Source of the DNA: Bacteroidales bacterium | Lineage (GTDB): Bacteria; Bacteroidota; Bacteroidia; Bacteroidales; ML635J-15 | Reading direction: 5' to 3' | DNA length: 64,000 nucleotides | Assembly (NCBI GenBank): GCA_031275085.1 | Contig: JAISPG010000028.1 | Coordinates: 62,001 to 126,000, forward strand | Shown here: piece after piece, positions 9,174 to 19,100 of the stretch | Layout of the letters: every line of letters starts with the position of its first letter | How positions within the stretch are numbered: the first letter of the stretch is position 1 | The notes under the pieces: model-generated | What the model saw: the letters and a program-made list of their open reading frames with translations, nothing else | Database searches by the model: none | What the model was told of the DNA's origin: nothing | Program-made: the position numbers and the translations under genes

Positions 9174-10620
9174 TATTTCTATTTTTATTCTTTAAGTGTA
9201 GTTGATAATCGAACATAAGTGCATTATAAAACATATTTGATATGATAACAGACCCTTGTGGAGTAAAATGTACATAATCTGAAGATGCAAGCGGCGGATC
9301 CGTATTTACCCATACCGGCATTGAATTTTTTCCGCCCATAGCTTTATATGTATCCCAATAAACTGCTCCAACATCATGCGAAGCCTTGCGTAATTCATCA
9401 ATAATATTCTCCAGATAAGGATATGTAACATATGAATCTTTTTCTTTTGTTGACATATCACTGGGACCAATAACAATAAAGTCTGCTTCGGGAACTATGT
9501 TTTTTAAAAAGTATAAATGATATCTGAAATAATTTGCAAATTGCTTTGCCATATTTTCATTTGTAGTATAAGGAACTATATTACCTCCAAACTGAAGAAT
9601 AAAAAGATCCGGCTTAAGTTCAAAATATGAACTTTGCAAAAGCCTGGTATCATGGTTGGAAAACACATCACCACTACTTCCTCTTAATCCTATATTATCA
9701 ATATATATGCCATAATCATCCTCCAGTGATATCGCGTAAAAATCGGGACTGTCATATCCTTCAAATTCAATTTTTATATTATCCAGATATTTATCAGAAG
9801 AATATTTAAAAACAAAAAAATCTTCACCTGTATTCAAAGTATCTGTCATCAATATTTCTCCATTTGACGAAAGAGCGATCTGCACTTTCTCAGATGAATT
9901 TCCATAAAATATGATTACATTTTTAAATAATGCAGTGTTAGGATATGATAAATAAGATTTTTCAAATTCGAGCCAGGCCGAATATTTTGTTTTCTCCTTA
10001 CTAGCTGCACTATCGTTAACTGGAGCAAACCGGTTAAAAGCGATCATCGGGCCATACCGATCGTGGTTCAGAGTAGAATCAATAGCTCCAAAGCCTGCAT
10101 AACGTCTCCAATTTTCAGATTTTGACTGACTTATACTCGACTGGGCATAAATACTTACAGGCATAACCAAACCTATTCCCGTACCTCCGAATTTGGACTG
10201 GAACTTATGACGTAAATCTGCTGTTATGCGATCTCCTTCAATCTGACTGTCGCCATAATGCATTATCCTGATGCGGTCTTCTTTTCCTAATCCGGAAAGT
10301 TTATTGAAAAATCTTTGTAAGGCTTCGGGGTTGTTTTCAGGAAATTCCAGAGATGTTATTTTTTTCTTTAGTTTTTCGAAATATATAACATTATTTGAAT
10401 CAGTATCAGATTCTATATCTTCAATATTTATCTGGCTTTTCAGTAAAGAATCTATGTCGATTTTTGGCTCCGACCTGACTGGGAACATTTCCTTAAAATC
10501 CGGAAAATAAAGAGTAAAATCCTTACTTATACGTATACCATCAGAAGGAAATATCAACATAATAATTCCAAGTATTGAAATTACAGCTAAAACAAAAAAT
10601 AAAACATCTTTTACTTTCAT
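9160..10620 (-). CDS. SGNH/GDSL-like hydrolase (exported/membrane anchored)
   Basis: Block I MHYGDSQIEGDRI, FGGN, block V SSDYVHFTPQGS; N-terminal TM segment. Overlaps the next gene by 14 bp. Confidence 0.85.
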   Translation of the reverse strand: MKVKDVLFFVLAVISILGIIMLIFPSDGIRISKDFTLYFPDFKEMFPVRSEPKIDIDSLLKSQINIEDIESDTDSNNVIYFEKLKKKITSLEFPENNPEALQRFFNKLSGLGKEDRIRIMHYGDSQIEGDRITADLRHKFQSKFGGTGIGLVMPVSIYAQSSISQSKSENWRRYAGFGAIDSTLNHDRYGPMIAFNRFAPVNDSAASKEKTKYSAWLEFEKSYLSYPNTALFKNVIIFYGNSSEKVQIALSSNGEILMTDTLNTGEDFFVFKYSSDKYLDNIKIEFEGYDSPDFYAISLEDDYGIYIDNIGLRGSSGDVFSNHDTRLLQSSYFELKPDLFILQFGGNIVPYTTNENMAKQFANYFRYHLYFLKNIVPEADFIVIGPSDMSTKEKDSYVTYPYLENIIDELRKASHDVGAVYWDTYKAMGGKNSMPVWVNTDPPLASSDYVHFTPQGSVIISNMFYNALMFDYQLHLKNKNRNNEKE

Positions 10621-10783
10621 CCGGAATAAAAAACAATTGTATATTATTTTTCTTCAGGGCAAAAATAAGCATTTAGTTGAGACCGACAAACTTGATCATC
10701 TTGCATAAAATAATGCTTCAATAAAAAATTTTCAGGTTCAATGTAAAATTTTTATAAAATTGTGCCCATATTTTATATGTCAG

Positions 10784-10822
10784 TAAAAAAACAAATCCTT
10801 TAATGTAAATACATTAAAGGAT
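10784..10822 (-). terminator. Rho-independent terminator downstream of tRNA-Arg
   Basis: Perfect inverted repeat atcctttaatgta-aa-tacattaaaggat (10795-10822) followed on the minus strand by a T-rich tract (ttgttttttt). Confidence 0.75.
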
Positions 10823-10833
10823 CTTATGTTTGT

Positions 10834-10906
10834 GAACCAGGGAGGAGTCGAACCCCCAACCTTCTGATCCGTAGTCAGATACTCTATCCAATTGAGCTAC
10901 TGGTCC
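10834..10906 (-). tRNA. tRNA-Arg (ACG)
   Basis: Cloverleaf on minus strand: GGACCAG...CTGGTTC acceptor, anticodon loop CTACGGA (ACG), T-loop GGTTCGACTCC. Confidence 0.95.
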
Positions 10907-10984
10907 TCCTATTGAGGTCACAAAAGTACTTTTTTTTATTCAGAAACAAAAATAAATTTTAATTTTTTATTGAAATCAAAATTT

Positions 10985-12220
10985 TTATTCATAATGTAAT
11001 GCTTCAATAGGTTCTAATTTCGATGCTTTTACTGCCGGGATATAACCTGATGCGATTCCTACGACAAAACAAAGCAATACTCCTATAAAAACCCATAACC
11101 ATGGCACAACGAATGAACCTCCGGTGAATAATGTTATTATATTTCCTGCTATTACGCCTAAAACTATTCCTAATGCTCCTCCCAACTGACCAATAAAGAC
11201 AGATTCGAACAGGAATTGTTGTTTTATTGTTTCTGATTTTGCTCCTAATGCCTTACGTATTCCGACTTCTCTTGTCCTTTCAGAAACAGAAACAAGCATT
11301 ATATTCATTAATCCTATTGAGGCTCCCAATAATGTTATAAGGCCAATTACACTGGATCCAATCGTAAGCACAGAAATATTTTCCAACATCCTTGCAACCA
11401 TACTGTCGCTTTTTCTTATTTGAAAATTATTTATATCATAAACTGTCAGTTTTCTTACATTACGAAAAACGCCCTCAGCTTCACTCACTGCCAGGTCAAG
11501 TGTACCGGGGGCATCCGGCATCACATTTATTATATAATCATTATAAGAGGTATTAAAATTTTTACGCGCACTATTCAACGGGATCAAGCAGGTATTACCT
11601 CCTTCTCCGAAAGCACTACCTTTGTCTTCGAGGATTCCTGTAATCCTGTACTTCAGGTTTCCTATAAAAATATATTCTTCTATAGCATTATTATTACTTC
11701 CAAATAATTTTGTTTTTAGTTGATTCCCTATTATTACAAGATTATCTCCGGAAAGTACTTCGTTTGATGTAAAATTTCTGCCATCAGCAATAAATTCACC
11801 GGAAGTTATAAGATAATTCTCATCAACACCATAAACAGAGATCGTAGGATTAGTTTTGATATCTTCATATTTTACTGTCGCCGATCCTGTTCCTTCAACA
11901 TGTATACTTACTCTTGCAGGAAACGTAAAATCATCTTTAAATTTCGTTGCATCTTCATATTTGATAACAGGATTGCTAACAACACGCCCATCCATATTTT
12001 CGTAAGATCTTAACCTCCTTATAGAAAAAGTATTAGCTCCCATATAAATAAATTCATTGGATATAGTGCTTTTTATCGCTTCAACGGCAGTTAATATACC
12101 AACAAGAGCCATAATTCCGATAGCAATGATCAATACTGTCAAGATAGTCCGCAAAGAATTTGACCTTATTGAATCTACAGATATCTTTAAATTATCTAAT
12201 AATAATCCTGAGACTTTCAT
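10985..12220 (-). CDS. ABC transporter permease (MacB/FtsX family)
   Basis: MacB periplasmic core plus FtsX permease: SIRSNSLRTILTVLIIAIGIMALVG, SVSERTREVGIRKALGAKSETIKQQFLFES, C-term SKLEPIEALHYE. Confidence 0.93.
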   Translation of the reverse strand: MKVSGLLLDNLKISVDSIRSNSLRTILTVLIIAIGIMALVGILTAVEAIKSTISNEFIYMGANTFSIRRLRSYENMDGRVVSNPVIKYEDATKFKDDFTFPARVSIHVEGTGSATVKYEDIKTNPTISVYGVDENYLITSGEFIADGRNFTSNEVLSGDNLVIIGNQLKTKLFGSNNNAIEEYIFIGNLKYRITGILEDKGSAFGEGGNTCLIPLNSARKNFNTSYNDYIINVMPDAPGTLDLAVSEAEGVFRNVRKLTVYDINNFQIRKSDSMVARMLENISVLTIGSSVIGLITLLGASIGLMNIMLVSVSERTREVGIRKALGAKSETIKQQFLFESVFIGQLGGALGIVLGVIAGNIITLFTGGSFVVPWLWVFIGVLLCFVVGIASGYIPAVKASKLEPIEALHYE

Positions 12221-12227
12221 TATAAAT

Positions 12228-13283
12228 TTAATTACCGGAATTTAAAATTACCATAGTTGCACCAAAACCATATTCTCTGAAAGAAGCATCTTCATAAGGA
12301 AGTTTATACTGTACATCTAATGATTCGCGAAGCGCTGCCTTAAGAGTACCATTACCAATGCCATGGATCAAAATAACTTTTCCCGCTTTATTCATGATTG
12401 CGTCAGTCATTGTTTTATGAAAAGTATCCATCTGTATTTTCAATATTTCGGCATTTGATAAACCTATCACACTATCTACCAACTGATTGATATGCAGATC
12501 AACTTCTATTTCAGGAGCTTTTTTACGCTGAGAATATCTTTTACTTTTATCTTCCTGTTCCTCTTCTCTAATTAAAATCAACCTATCTTTATTTATCTGA
12601 TTATTTTCAAAATCTTCCTGAGAAATTAATGACTCTCCAAGACCTTGTTTTTCTTTAAGTAATTCAAAAATATAGGCTTTTTCATCAAAAAAATCATTTT
12701 CCAGAAAACGATGTTCCTGAAAAAAGTTAATCGGAACTATTTTTATCCTTCTCTCAACCATATTACGTAAAACCTGATAGGGATGATTAAAAAACAACAT
12801 TTGAATAATTATTTCCTTTGAAAAATTAATCTGATTTCTGAAAAGTTCTCCAACTGCAATTTTAGTATTAGGCTCCAGAACTTCCGCATCCAGCTTTTCA
12901 TAACCATTTTCTCCCCGAAGTACAACATGATAGAAAATATAAAAATTGGAATCATTTATTAAGTAACAATCAAAACCGTCTTCATTTGTATTGATTTTCT
13001 TTATAAATGCGAATAATACCTCTGAATCATTATTATCTTTTAATTCTATATTCTTTTTCATATCAGGTATTTCTACATTCTTTTTCCCTTCTTTTTTTTC
13101 TATTTTTTTCTCTTCCTGTACTTGCGATGCTTTTTCAATTACCACAAGCTCATTTACAGGGTAAGGATATTCAAATCCGTTGGCATCACGCACCATAGCC
13201 TGTGTTTTATTTATTTTCTCCACTACGGTACCCCCGCCCACATCATTTAAAAACCTGACTTTATCTCCAATATTTATATTCAT
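12228..13283 (-). CDS. DUF2027 domain protein with C-terminal Smr domain
   Basis: MNINIGDKVRFLNDVGGGTVVEKINK start; C-term EVDLHINQLVDS...ILIHGIGNGTLKAALRESL (Smr). Longer ORF to 13397 rejected as N-terminal over-extension. Confidence 0.85.
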   Translation of the reverse strand: MNINIGDKVRFLNDVGGGTVVEKINKTQAMVRDANGFEYPYPVNELVVIEKASQVQEEKKIEKKEGKKNVEIPDMKKNIELKDNNDSEVLFAFIKKINTNEDGFDCYLINDSNFYIFYHVVLRGENGYEKLDAEVLEPNTKIAVGELFRNQINFSKEIIIQMLFFNHPYQVLRNMVERRIKIVPINFFQEHRFLENDFFDEKAYIFELLKEKQGLGESLISQEDFENNQINKDRLILIREEEQEDKSKRYSQRKKAPEIEVDLHINQLVDSVIGLSNAEILKIQMDTFHKTMTDAIMNKAGKVILIHGIGNGTLKAALRESLDVQYKLPYEDASFREYGFGATMVILNSGN

Positions 13284-13371
13284 AATTATATTACTTTTGC
13301 AACAAATATATAAAGGACATTTTTGATTATTTGTTTTTTCAAAAAAATTTCCGGTTAAATGTAATAAAAAA

Positions 13372-14592
13372 ATGAATAAATTCCATAATATTAACATTAA
13401 AGATATTGATTACACACTACCTGACGGGAAAATAGCAAAATATCCTCTGGCTAAAAGAGAAGAATCTAAATTATTGATATATAAAAATTCAGAAATATCT
13501 GAAGACCATTTTTATAATATAAATAAATATGTTCCTGAAAAAAGCCTGATTCTTTTTAATGATACAAAAGTGATTAATGCCAGATTAATTTTTCACAAAG
13601 AAACCGGAAGCCGTATAGAAATTTTTTGCCTGGAGCCAGTAAATCCATCCGATTATTATCAGTCTTTCACTTCAACAGTAAGTTGTACATGGAAATGTTT
13701 GATCGGCAATAATAAAAAATGGAAAGAAGGTAAACTTTATAAAAAAATATTTATTAATGGTAAGGAAATTACTGTCGAAAGTTCAAAAATAAAAAGTAAC
13801 GAAAATAGTTTCGAAGTTTTATTTGAATGGAAAGACATAAATGTCCGTTTTTCCGAAATATTGGAAAGCGCCGGAAATATTCCTGTTCCTCCATATTTGA
13901 ACCGTAATTCTGAAGAAATTGACAAAACCAGATATCAAACCATATACGGAAAATACCAGGGATCGGTTGCTGCACCGACTGCCGGATTGCATTTTACAGA
14001 AAATATTTTACAAAATCTCAGAAAAAAGGATATTACAATAGATTCCGTAACACTACATGTAGGTGCCGGAACTTTTCATCCTGTAAAATCCGATGAAGTA
14101 TATAAACATGAAATGCATACAGAATTTTTCCGTATAGAAAAAAGTACTATTGAAAATATATGGAAATATTATGGAAATATAACAGTAGTCGGAACTACAA
14201 CAGTAAGAACTGTGGAAAGCACTTTCGATATTGCCTTGCAGATATTAAAAAATCCGCATAAAACAGACAATAACTTTATTGTAAAGCAATTTGAAGTTTA
14301 TGAAAATAATAATGTCCACATCGACAATAAAAATGTACTGAAAAACCTCATAGACTGGATGTCAGAACATAATTTTGATCATCTGAACTGTTCTACACAA
14401 ATAATGATATTACCGGGTTACGAATTTAAAATAACCGACAGGTTAATAACAAATTTCCATCAGCCCAAAAGCACATTATTGTTATTATTGGCTGCATTTA
14501 TAGGTGATGAATGGAAACAAGCCTACAATTATGCACTTGAAAATAATTTCAGATTTTTAAGTTATGGGGATAGCTCTATATATTTTAAATGA
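13372..14592 (+). CDS. queA: tRNA preQ1(34) S-adenosylmethionine ribosyltransferase-isomerase (QueA)
   Basis: YDLP-like start DYTLPDGKIAKYPLAKREESKLL; YQTIYGKYQGSVAAPTAGLHFTE; TLHVGAGTFHPVKSD; NFHQPKSTLLLLLAAFIG. Confidence 0.93.
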   Translation: MNKFHNINIKDIDYTLPDGKIAKYPLAKREESKLLIYKNSEISEDHFYNINKYVPEKSLILFNDTKVINARLIFHKETGSRIEIFCLEPVNPSDYYQSFTSTVSCTWKCLIGNNKKWKEGKLYKKIFINGKEITVESSKIKSNENSFEVLFEWKDINVRFSEILESAGNIPVPPYLNRNSEEIDKTRYQTIYGKYQGSVAAPTAGLHFTENILQNLRKKDITIDSVTLHVGAGTFHPVKSDEVYKHEMHTEFFRIEKSTIENIWKYYGNITVVGTTTVRTVESTFDIALQILKNPHKTDNNFIVKQFEVYENNNVHIDNKNVLKNLIDWMSEHNFDHLNCSTQIMILPGYEFKITDRLITNFHQPKSTLLLLLAAFIGDEWKQAYNYALENNFRFLSYGDSSIYFK

Positions 14593-14665
14593 AGAATTAA
14601 AAATTAAGAATGAAGAATGTGGTGAGTGGCGAGCGGCGACTGGTGAGCGGAGCCGAACCAAAAAA
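14593..14665. repeat. Low-complexity intergenic element, (gaag)aattaaaaattaagaat... followed by G-rich gagtggcgagcggcgactggtgagcgg
   Basis: Seen directly; abrupt G-rich, T-poor tract in an AT-rich genome, between queA and namZ. Confidence 0.5.
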
Positions 14666-14702
14666 GAATAGATAGAAATTTAATACCAGCTATCTGACAC
14701 TT

Positions 14703-15923
14703 TTATTCATAAAGTAAATATTTAGCACGGATAACTTTAAATTCTTCAAGTCCTATCTCCCAGCCTTTCCTTATTTCGGTTTCGTCAGTCTCATCAATAA
14801 TTTGTTGCCTGAATTCGTCACATCCTGACAATAGTTCAAAAAAATTTGTTTTCTTAAAAAATTTATCTTTTTCTGGAAATAACTTATAGACTTTTTGTAT
14901 CAATGAAATATTTAACATATTTGATATTTCAAAAATACTATTGTTTTCCGACAAGTCGAACCCATAACATAATTGTCCGTCCAGATCGGGTTTCGATGCT
15001 CCTTCATTAGGTAGCGGAGTAAACCGGAAGTCAGCTTCGGGAACATCCTTGAGCAGCGGATGTCCGATTATCTGGAATTGTTTATCTGTTCCTCTGCCTA
15101 TACTAAGGTTCGTACCTTCAAAAAAACATAAAGTCGGATACAGATCAATTGATCTGTCATTAGGAAGATTAGGCGAAGGTTTTACAGGAAGGGAATATCT
15201 GTCGCAATGCTTGTAATTACGGCATTTTATCACAGTAAGATCACATTGGATACCATTATTAAGCCATTTTTCACCATTGATCATCAATCCGTACTCTCCG
15301 ATTGTCATTCCGTAGACCGTTGGTACGGGGTGCATTCCAATAAAAGAGCGATATTTTGATGTATCGAGTACAGGACCATCTATATAATATGCATTCGGAT
15401 TAGGACGATCCAGTATTACTAATGGAATATTATTTTCGGCGCATGCTTCCATCACATAATGAAGAGTGGAAATATAAGTATAAAACCTTACTCCAACATC
15501 CTGAAGGTCAAAAACTACAATATCTATATCCTCCAGTTGGGAATCATAAGGTTTTTTATTTTTTCCGTAAAGGGATACTATCGGTAAACCGGTTTTCGGA
15601 TCAGAAGAATTATCTATTATTTGCCCGGCATCTGCTTTTCCGCGAAAACCATGTTCAGGAGAAAACACTTTTATAATATTATATTTTAATGACAACAGTG
15701 TATCTACCAGATGAACATTATTAATAATACTGGTTTGGTTCCCTACAACGGCTATCCTCTTATTTTCAAGTATAACCGAATATCCTGAAATATCAGTTAT
15801 TCCCGGCAGAACATTTTTTTCTATTTGCCCTTCTGGAAATGTTATATCTGCACCCGGCTTTGTATTGCTGCAACAAACAAAAAATATTATACCCAAAAAG
15901 AATATTATGCGTAATATTTTCAT
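14703..15923 (-). CDS. namZ: DUF1343 / NamZ-type exo-beta-N-acetylmuramidase lipoprotein
   Basis: GNQTSIINN, SPEHGFRGKADAGQ, GLPIVSLYGKNKKPYDSQLEDIDIVVFDLQDVGVRFYTYISTLHYVMEA, ILDRPNPNAYYIDGPVLD, EGTNLSIGRGTDKQFQIIGHP; lipobox-like FVCCSN. Confidence 0.88.
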   Translation of the reverse strand: MKILRIIFFLGIIFFVCCSNTKPGADITFPEGQIEKNVLPGITDISGYSVILENKRIAVVGNQTSIINNVHLVDTLLSLKYNIIKVFSPEHGFRGKADAGQIIDNSSDPKTGLPIVSLYGKNKKPYDSQLEDIDIVVFDLQDVGVRFYTYISTLHYVMEACAENNIPLVILDRPNPNAYYIDGPVLDTSKYRSFIGMHPVPTVYGMTIGEYGLMINGEKWLNNGIQCDLTVIKCRNYKHCDRYSLPVKPSPNLPNDRSIDLYPTLCFFEGTNLSIGRGTDKQFQIIGHPLLKDVPEADFRFTPLPNEGASKPDLDGQLCYGFDLSENNSIFEISNMLNISLIQKVYKLFPEKDKFFKKTNFFELLSGCDEFRQQIIDETDETEIRKGWEIGLEEFKVIRAKYLLYE

Positions 15924-16110
15924 AAAGTTTTTTTACAAAAATATGCAAGAATCAAACCATATTTATATTAACGCTTTGATATTTTAAAACATATAAATGT
16001 TAATATATGAAATTTATTATCAAAAAACAATAAAAGTTTTAAAAATATTTTCAAAAACAAGATTTATGGCAAAAAATTTGTGGGGTTGATTTAGTTAACA
16101 TAAAATTTAT

Positions 16111-16118
16111 TATTTTTG
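16111..16118 (+). promoter_or_regulatory. Bacteroidota -7 element TATTTTTG upstream of thioredoxin-fold cluster
   Basis: TATTTTTG 28 bp before ATG 16146, with TTG 22 nt upstream as weak -33. Confidence 0.4.
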
Positions 16119-16145
16119 TAAAAGACCTCTAAAACAGATAAAAAA

Positions 16146-17615
16146 ATGAAAAAACTAGGTTTATTGATTTTTGTTTTTATTTCAAGTTTATCTCTCTTCG
16201 CTCAAAAAAATGACAATAAGTATGAAATCAAAGTAAAAATAAATGGTGTGCATGATACTGTAATCTATTTAGGCTATCATTTCGGAGCGAAACAATTTGT
16301 AATTGACACTGCAAGAATTGACCAAAAAGGTTATGCCGTTTTTAAAGGGAATACCGATTTGAACAGAGGAATTTATTTAATTGCAATGCCCTCAAAAAAT
16401 ATGAATTATTTCGAAATATTATTGGGAAATGACGGCAGATCCTTTTCTGTTGAAACAGATACGTCGAACTATGTTGAACACATGAAAATAAAAGGTAGTC
16501 AGGAAAATATCGTATTTAATGAATATCAGCGTAAAATGTCTGAATTTCAAAAGACACGTATGGATCTGAATAAAGAATATAATGACGCTAAGGATAATGC
16601 TGCCGAACAGGAAAATATCAGAATAAAAATGGAGAAATCAAATAATGAAAGAGAAAACTACATGAATTCATTAATAAAAACTTATCCTGATTTCTTTTTC
16701 TCAAAAATACTGCTTTCATTATTAGATATAAAAATACCCGAGCCTCCTAAAGATGAAGAAGGAAATGTTATAGATCCTAATTTCCAGTATTTCTATTATA
16801 AAGATCATTATTTCGATAATATTGATTTTTCGGAAAACGGATTACTTCGCACTCCTATTTATGAAGGAAAGCTGGATTATTATTTAACACGTATGGTTGT
16901 TCCTGCTCCGGATTCTCTGATAAAAGAAACTCATGATATTATCAATCGTGCATATGAAGGTGGCGATTCTCTTGTATTTCAATATACATTATCCAGACTT
17001 TTCAACACTTACGATACCTCAAAAGTTATGGGATATGATGCTGTTTTTGTTGCAATTGCCGAAGACTGGTACTTAAGCGGTAAAGCGACATGGGCTGACA
17101 GTACTCTCCTTGCAAAGATTTCCGAAAGAGTTGATAAAATAACTCCGAACAAAATAGGAAATGTAGCTCCGAATCTAACAAAAATGCAAAGTCTTGACGA
17201 TAAATATTATTCTTTACACCAGATACCGGGAGATTATACTGTTATGATATTCTGGGAACCCAGTTGCGGGCATTGTAAAAAAGAAGTTCCAAAATTAATG
17301 GACGAACTACGGGATACTTTACATAAATTAAATGTCAGCGTTTTTGCCGTATATACACAATACGACAAGGAGGAATGGAAAAAATTCATTGAAGAAAAAA
17401 AGCTTAACGAAAATGGCTGGTACAATGTCTGGGACGGACCGTACCCCCACTCGAAATTCCGCGATCTTTATGATATATACAGTACTCCTGTAGTATTTGT
17501 ACTGGACAAGGACAAAAAGATAATCGGCAAACGTATGGGAGTTGAAAATATAAAAAGCCTTATAGATTTTCAAAAGAAAAAAGAAGAATTTGAAAAAGAA
17601 ATACAACAAAATTAA
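16146..17615 (+). CDS. Secreted thioredoxin-fold (TlpA/DUF5106-like) protein, paralog 1, CGHC
   Basis: Signal peptide; C-terminal FWEPSCGHCKKEVP and cis-Pro loop YSTPVVFVLDKDKKIIGKR. Confidence 0.85.
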   Translation: MKKLGLLIFVFISSLSLFAQKNDNKYEIKVKINGVHDTVIYLGYHFGAKQFVIDTARIDQKGYAVFKGNTDLNRGIYLIAMPSKNMNYFEILLGNDGRSFSVETDTSNYVEHMKIKGSQENIVFNEYQRKMSEFQKTRMDLNKEYNDAKDNAAEQENIRIKMEKSNNERENYMNSLIKTYPDFFFSKILLSLLDIKIPEPPKDEEGNVIDPNFQYFYYKDHYFDNIDFSENGLLRTPIYEGKLDYYLTRMVVPAPDSLIKETHDIINRAYEGGDSLVFQYTLSRLFNTYDTSKVMGYDAVFVAIAEDWYLSGKATWADSTLLAKISERVDKITPNKIGNVAPNLTKMQSLDDKYYSLHQIPGDYTVMIFWEPSCGHCKKEVPKLMDELRDTLHKLNVSVFAVYTQYDKEEWKKFIEEKKLNENGWYNVWDGPYPHSKFRDLYDIYSTPVVFVLDKDKKIIGKRMGVENIKSLIDFQKKKEEFEKEIQQN

Positions 17616-17623
17616 CTTTTTAT

Positions 17624-19069
17624 ATGAAAAAAATATGTTTTACAATTCTCATATCTCTCATTAGCATAATATCTTATTCTCAGGATTATGAAATAAAGGT
17701 AAAAGTCAATGGGCTCAGCGATACCATAATCTATTTAGGGTATTATATGGGTAACACTACTCTGTCAATGGATACAGCTAAAGTTGATAAAAAGGGAAAT
17801 GCTGTATTTAAAAACAACAAACCAATGCCAAAAGGAGTGTATGTTCTTGCTTTACCATCTGAAAATATGGTATTTATAGAATTCCTTATCGGAGATAGTA
17901 AAAAATTCTCTATGGAAACTGACGTATCTGGTTTCTATACTAATATGAAAATAAAAGGCAGCAGAGATAATGAGCTTTTTATGGAATATAAAGTTAAAAT
18001 GGAAGAATTTGAAAAGCAATATACAAATTTCATAAAACAATATGAAACAACTGAAGAAGGCAGCGAAGAAAGAGAAAAAATAAAAAACGAATTACAAAGC
18101 TTAAACCAGAAACGCAATGAATATATGAAATCAATGATAATTAAAGCACCGGACAGCTTTTTTACAAAAGTATTAAATGCTTTAATCGAAATTGAAGTAC
18201 CAGATCTTCCAAAAGACGAAGAAGGAAATACTGATCCGGTACTCAGATATTTATATGTAAAAGACCATTATTTTGACAGAATAGATTTTTCGGAAGGAGG
18301 GCTCGTAAGAACTCCAATATACCAAAACATACTTGATTATTATTTGAATTATATGGTTGCTCCTGCTCCGGATTCCCTGATAAAAGAGACTCATGATATA
18401 ATAAACCGCACTTATGAAGGTGGAGATACACTTATGTTCCAGTATACATTATCGCGGCTTTTCAATATGTATGATACTTCAAGGCTCATGGGATACGATG
18501 CTGTTTTTGTTGCAATCGCCGAAGACTGGTACTTAAGCGGCAAAGCTACATGGGCAGACAGCTCTTTCCTGGCTAAAATTTCCGAAAGAGTTGATAAAAT
18601 AACTCCGAACAAAATAGGTAATATAGCTCCAAATCTTACAAGAATGCAAAGTATTGACGACAAATATTATTCTTTACACCAAATACCGGGAGATTATACC
18701 GTCATTATATTCTGGGAACCGGATTGCGGACATTGTAAAAAAGAAGTTCCAAAACTAATGCAGGAACTAAGAGATACTTTACATAAGCTAAATGTCAGTG
18801 TTTTTGCAGTATATACACAATATAATAAGGAAGAATGGGAAAAATTCATTGAAGAAAAAAACATTAATGAAAATGGCTGGTACAATGTCTGGGACGGACC
18901 GTATCCACACTCGAAATTCCGCGATCTTTATGATATATACAGTACTCCTGTAGTATTTGTACTGGATAAGGACAAAAAGATAATCGGTAAACGTATGGGA
19001 GTTGAAAATATAAAAAACCTTATAGATTTACAAAAGAAAAAAGAAGAATTTGAGAAAGAGCATAAATAA
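17624..19069 (+). CDS. Secreted thioredoxin-fold (TlpA/DUF5106-like) protein, paralog 2, CGHC
   Basis: Same architecture as paralog 1; FWEPDCGHCKKEVP; STPVVFVLDKD; starts 9 bp after paralog 1. Confidence 0.85.
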   Translation: MKKICFTILISLISIISYSQDYEIKVKVNGLSDTIIYLGYYMGNTTLSMDTAKVDKKGNAVFKNNKPMPKGVYVLALPSENMVFIEFLIGDSKKFSMETDVSGFYTNMKIKGSRDNELFMEYKVKMEEFEKQYTNFIKQYETTEEGSEEREKIKNELQSLNQKRNEYMKSMIIKAPDSFFTKVLNALIEIEVPDLPKDEEGNTDPVLRYLYVKDHYFDRIDFSEGGLVRTPIYQNILDYYLNYMVAPAPDSLIKETHDIINRTYEGGDTLMFQYTLSRLFNMYDTSRLMGYDAVFVAIAEDWYLSGKATWADSSFLAKISERVDKITPNKIGNIAPNLTRMQSIDDKYYSLHQIPGDYTVIIFWEPDCGHCKKEVPKLMQELRDTLHKLNVSVFAVYTQYNKEEWEKFIEEKNINENGWYNVWDGPYPHSKFRDLYDIYSTPVVFVLDKDKKIIGKRMGVENIKNLIDLQKKKEEFEKEHK

Positions 19070-19100
19070 ATTTTCCGGAAAAAGAACTTTATAAAAGTTT

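Noticed and set aside
12228-13397. Full-length 389-aa version of the DUF2027-Smr ORF
   Set aside because: First ~38 residues are unlike the family and overlap the divergent queA start; ATG at 13283 gives the canonical MNINIGDKV start.
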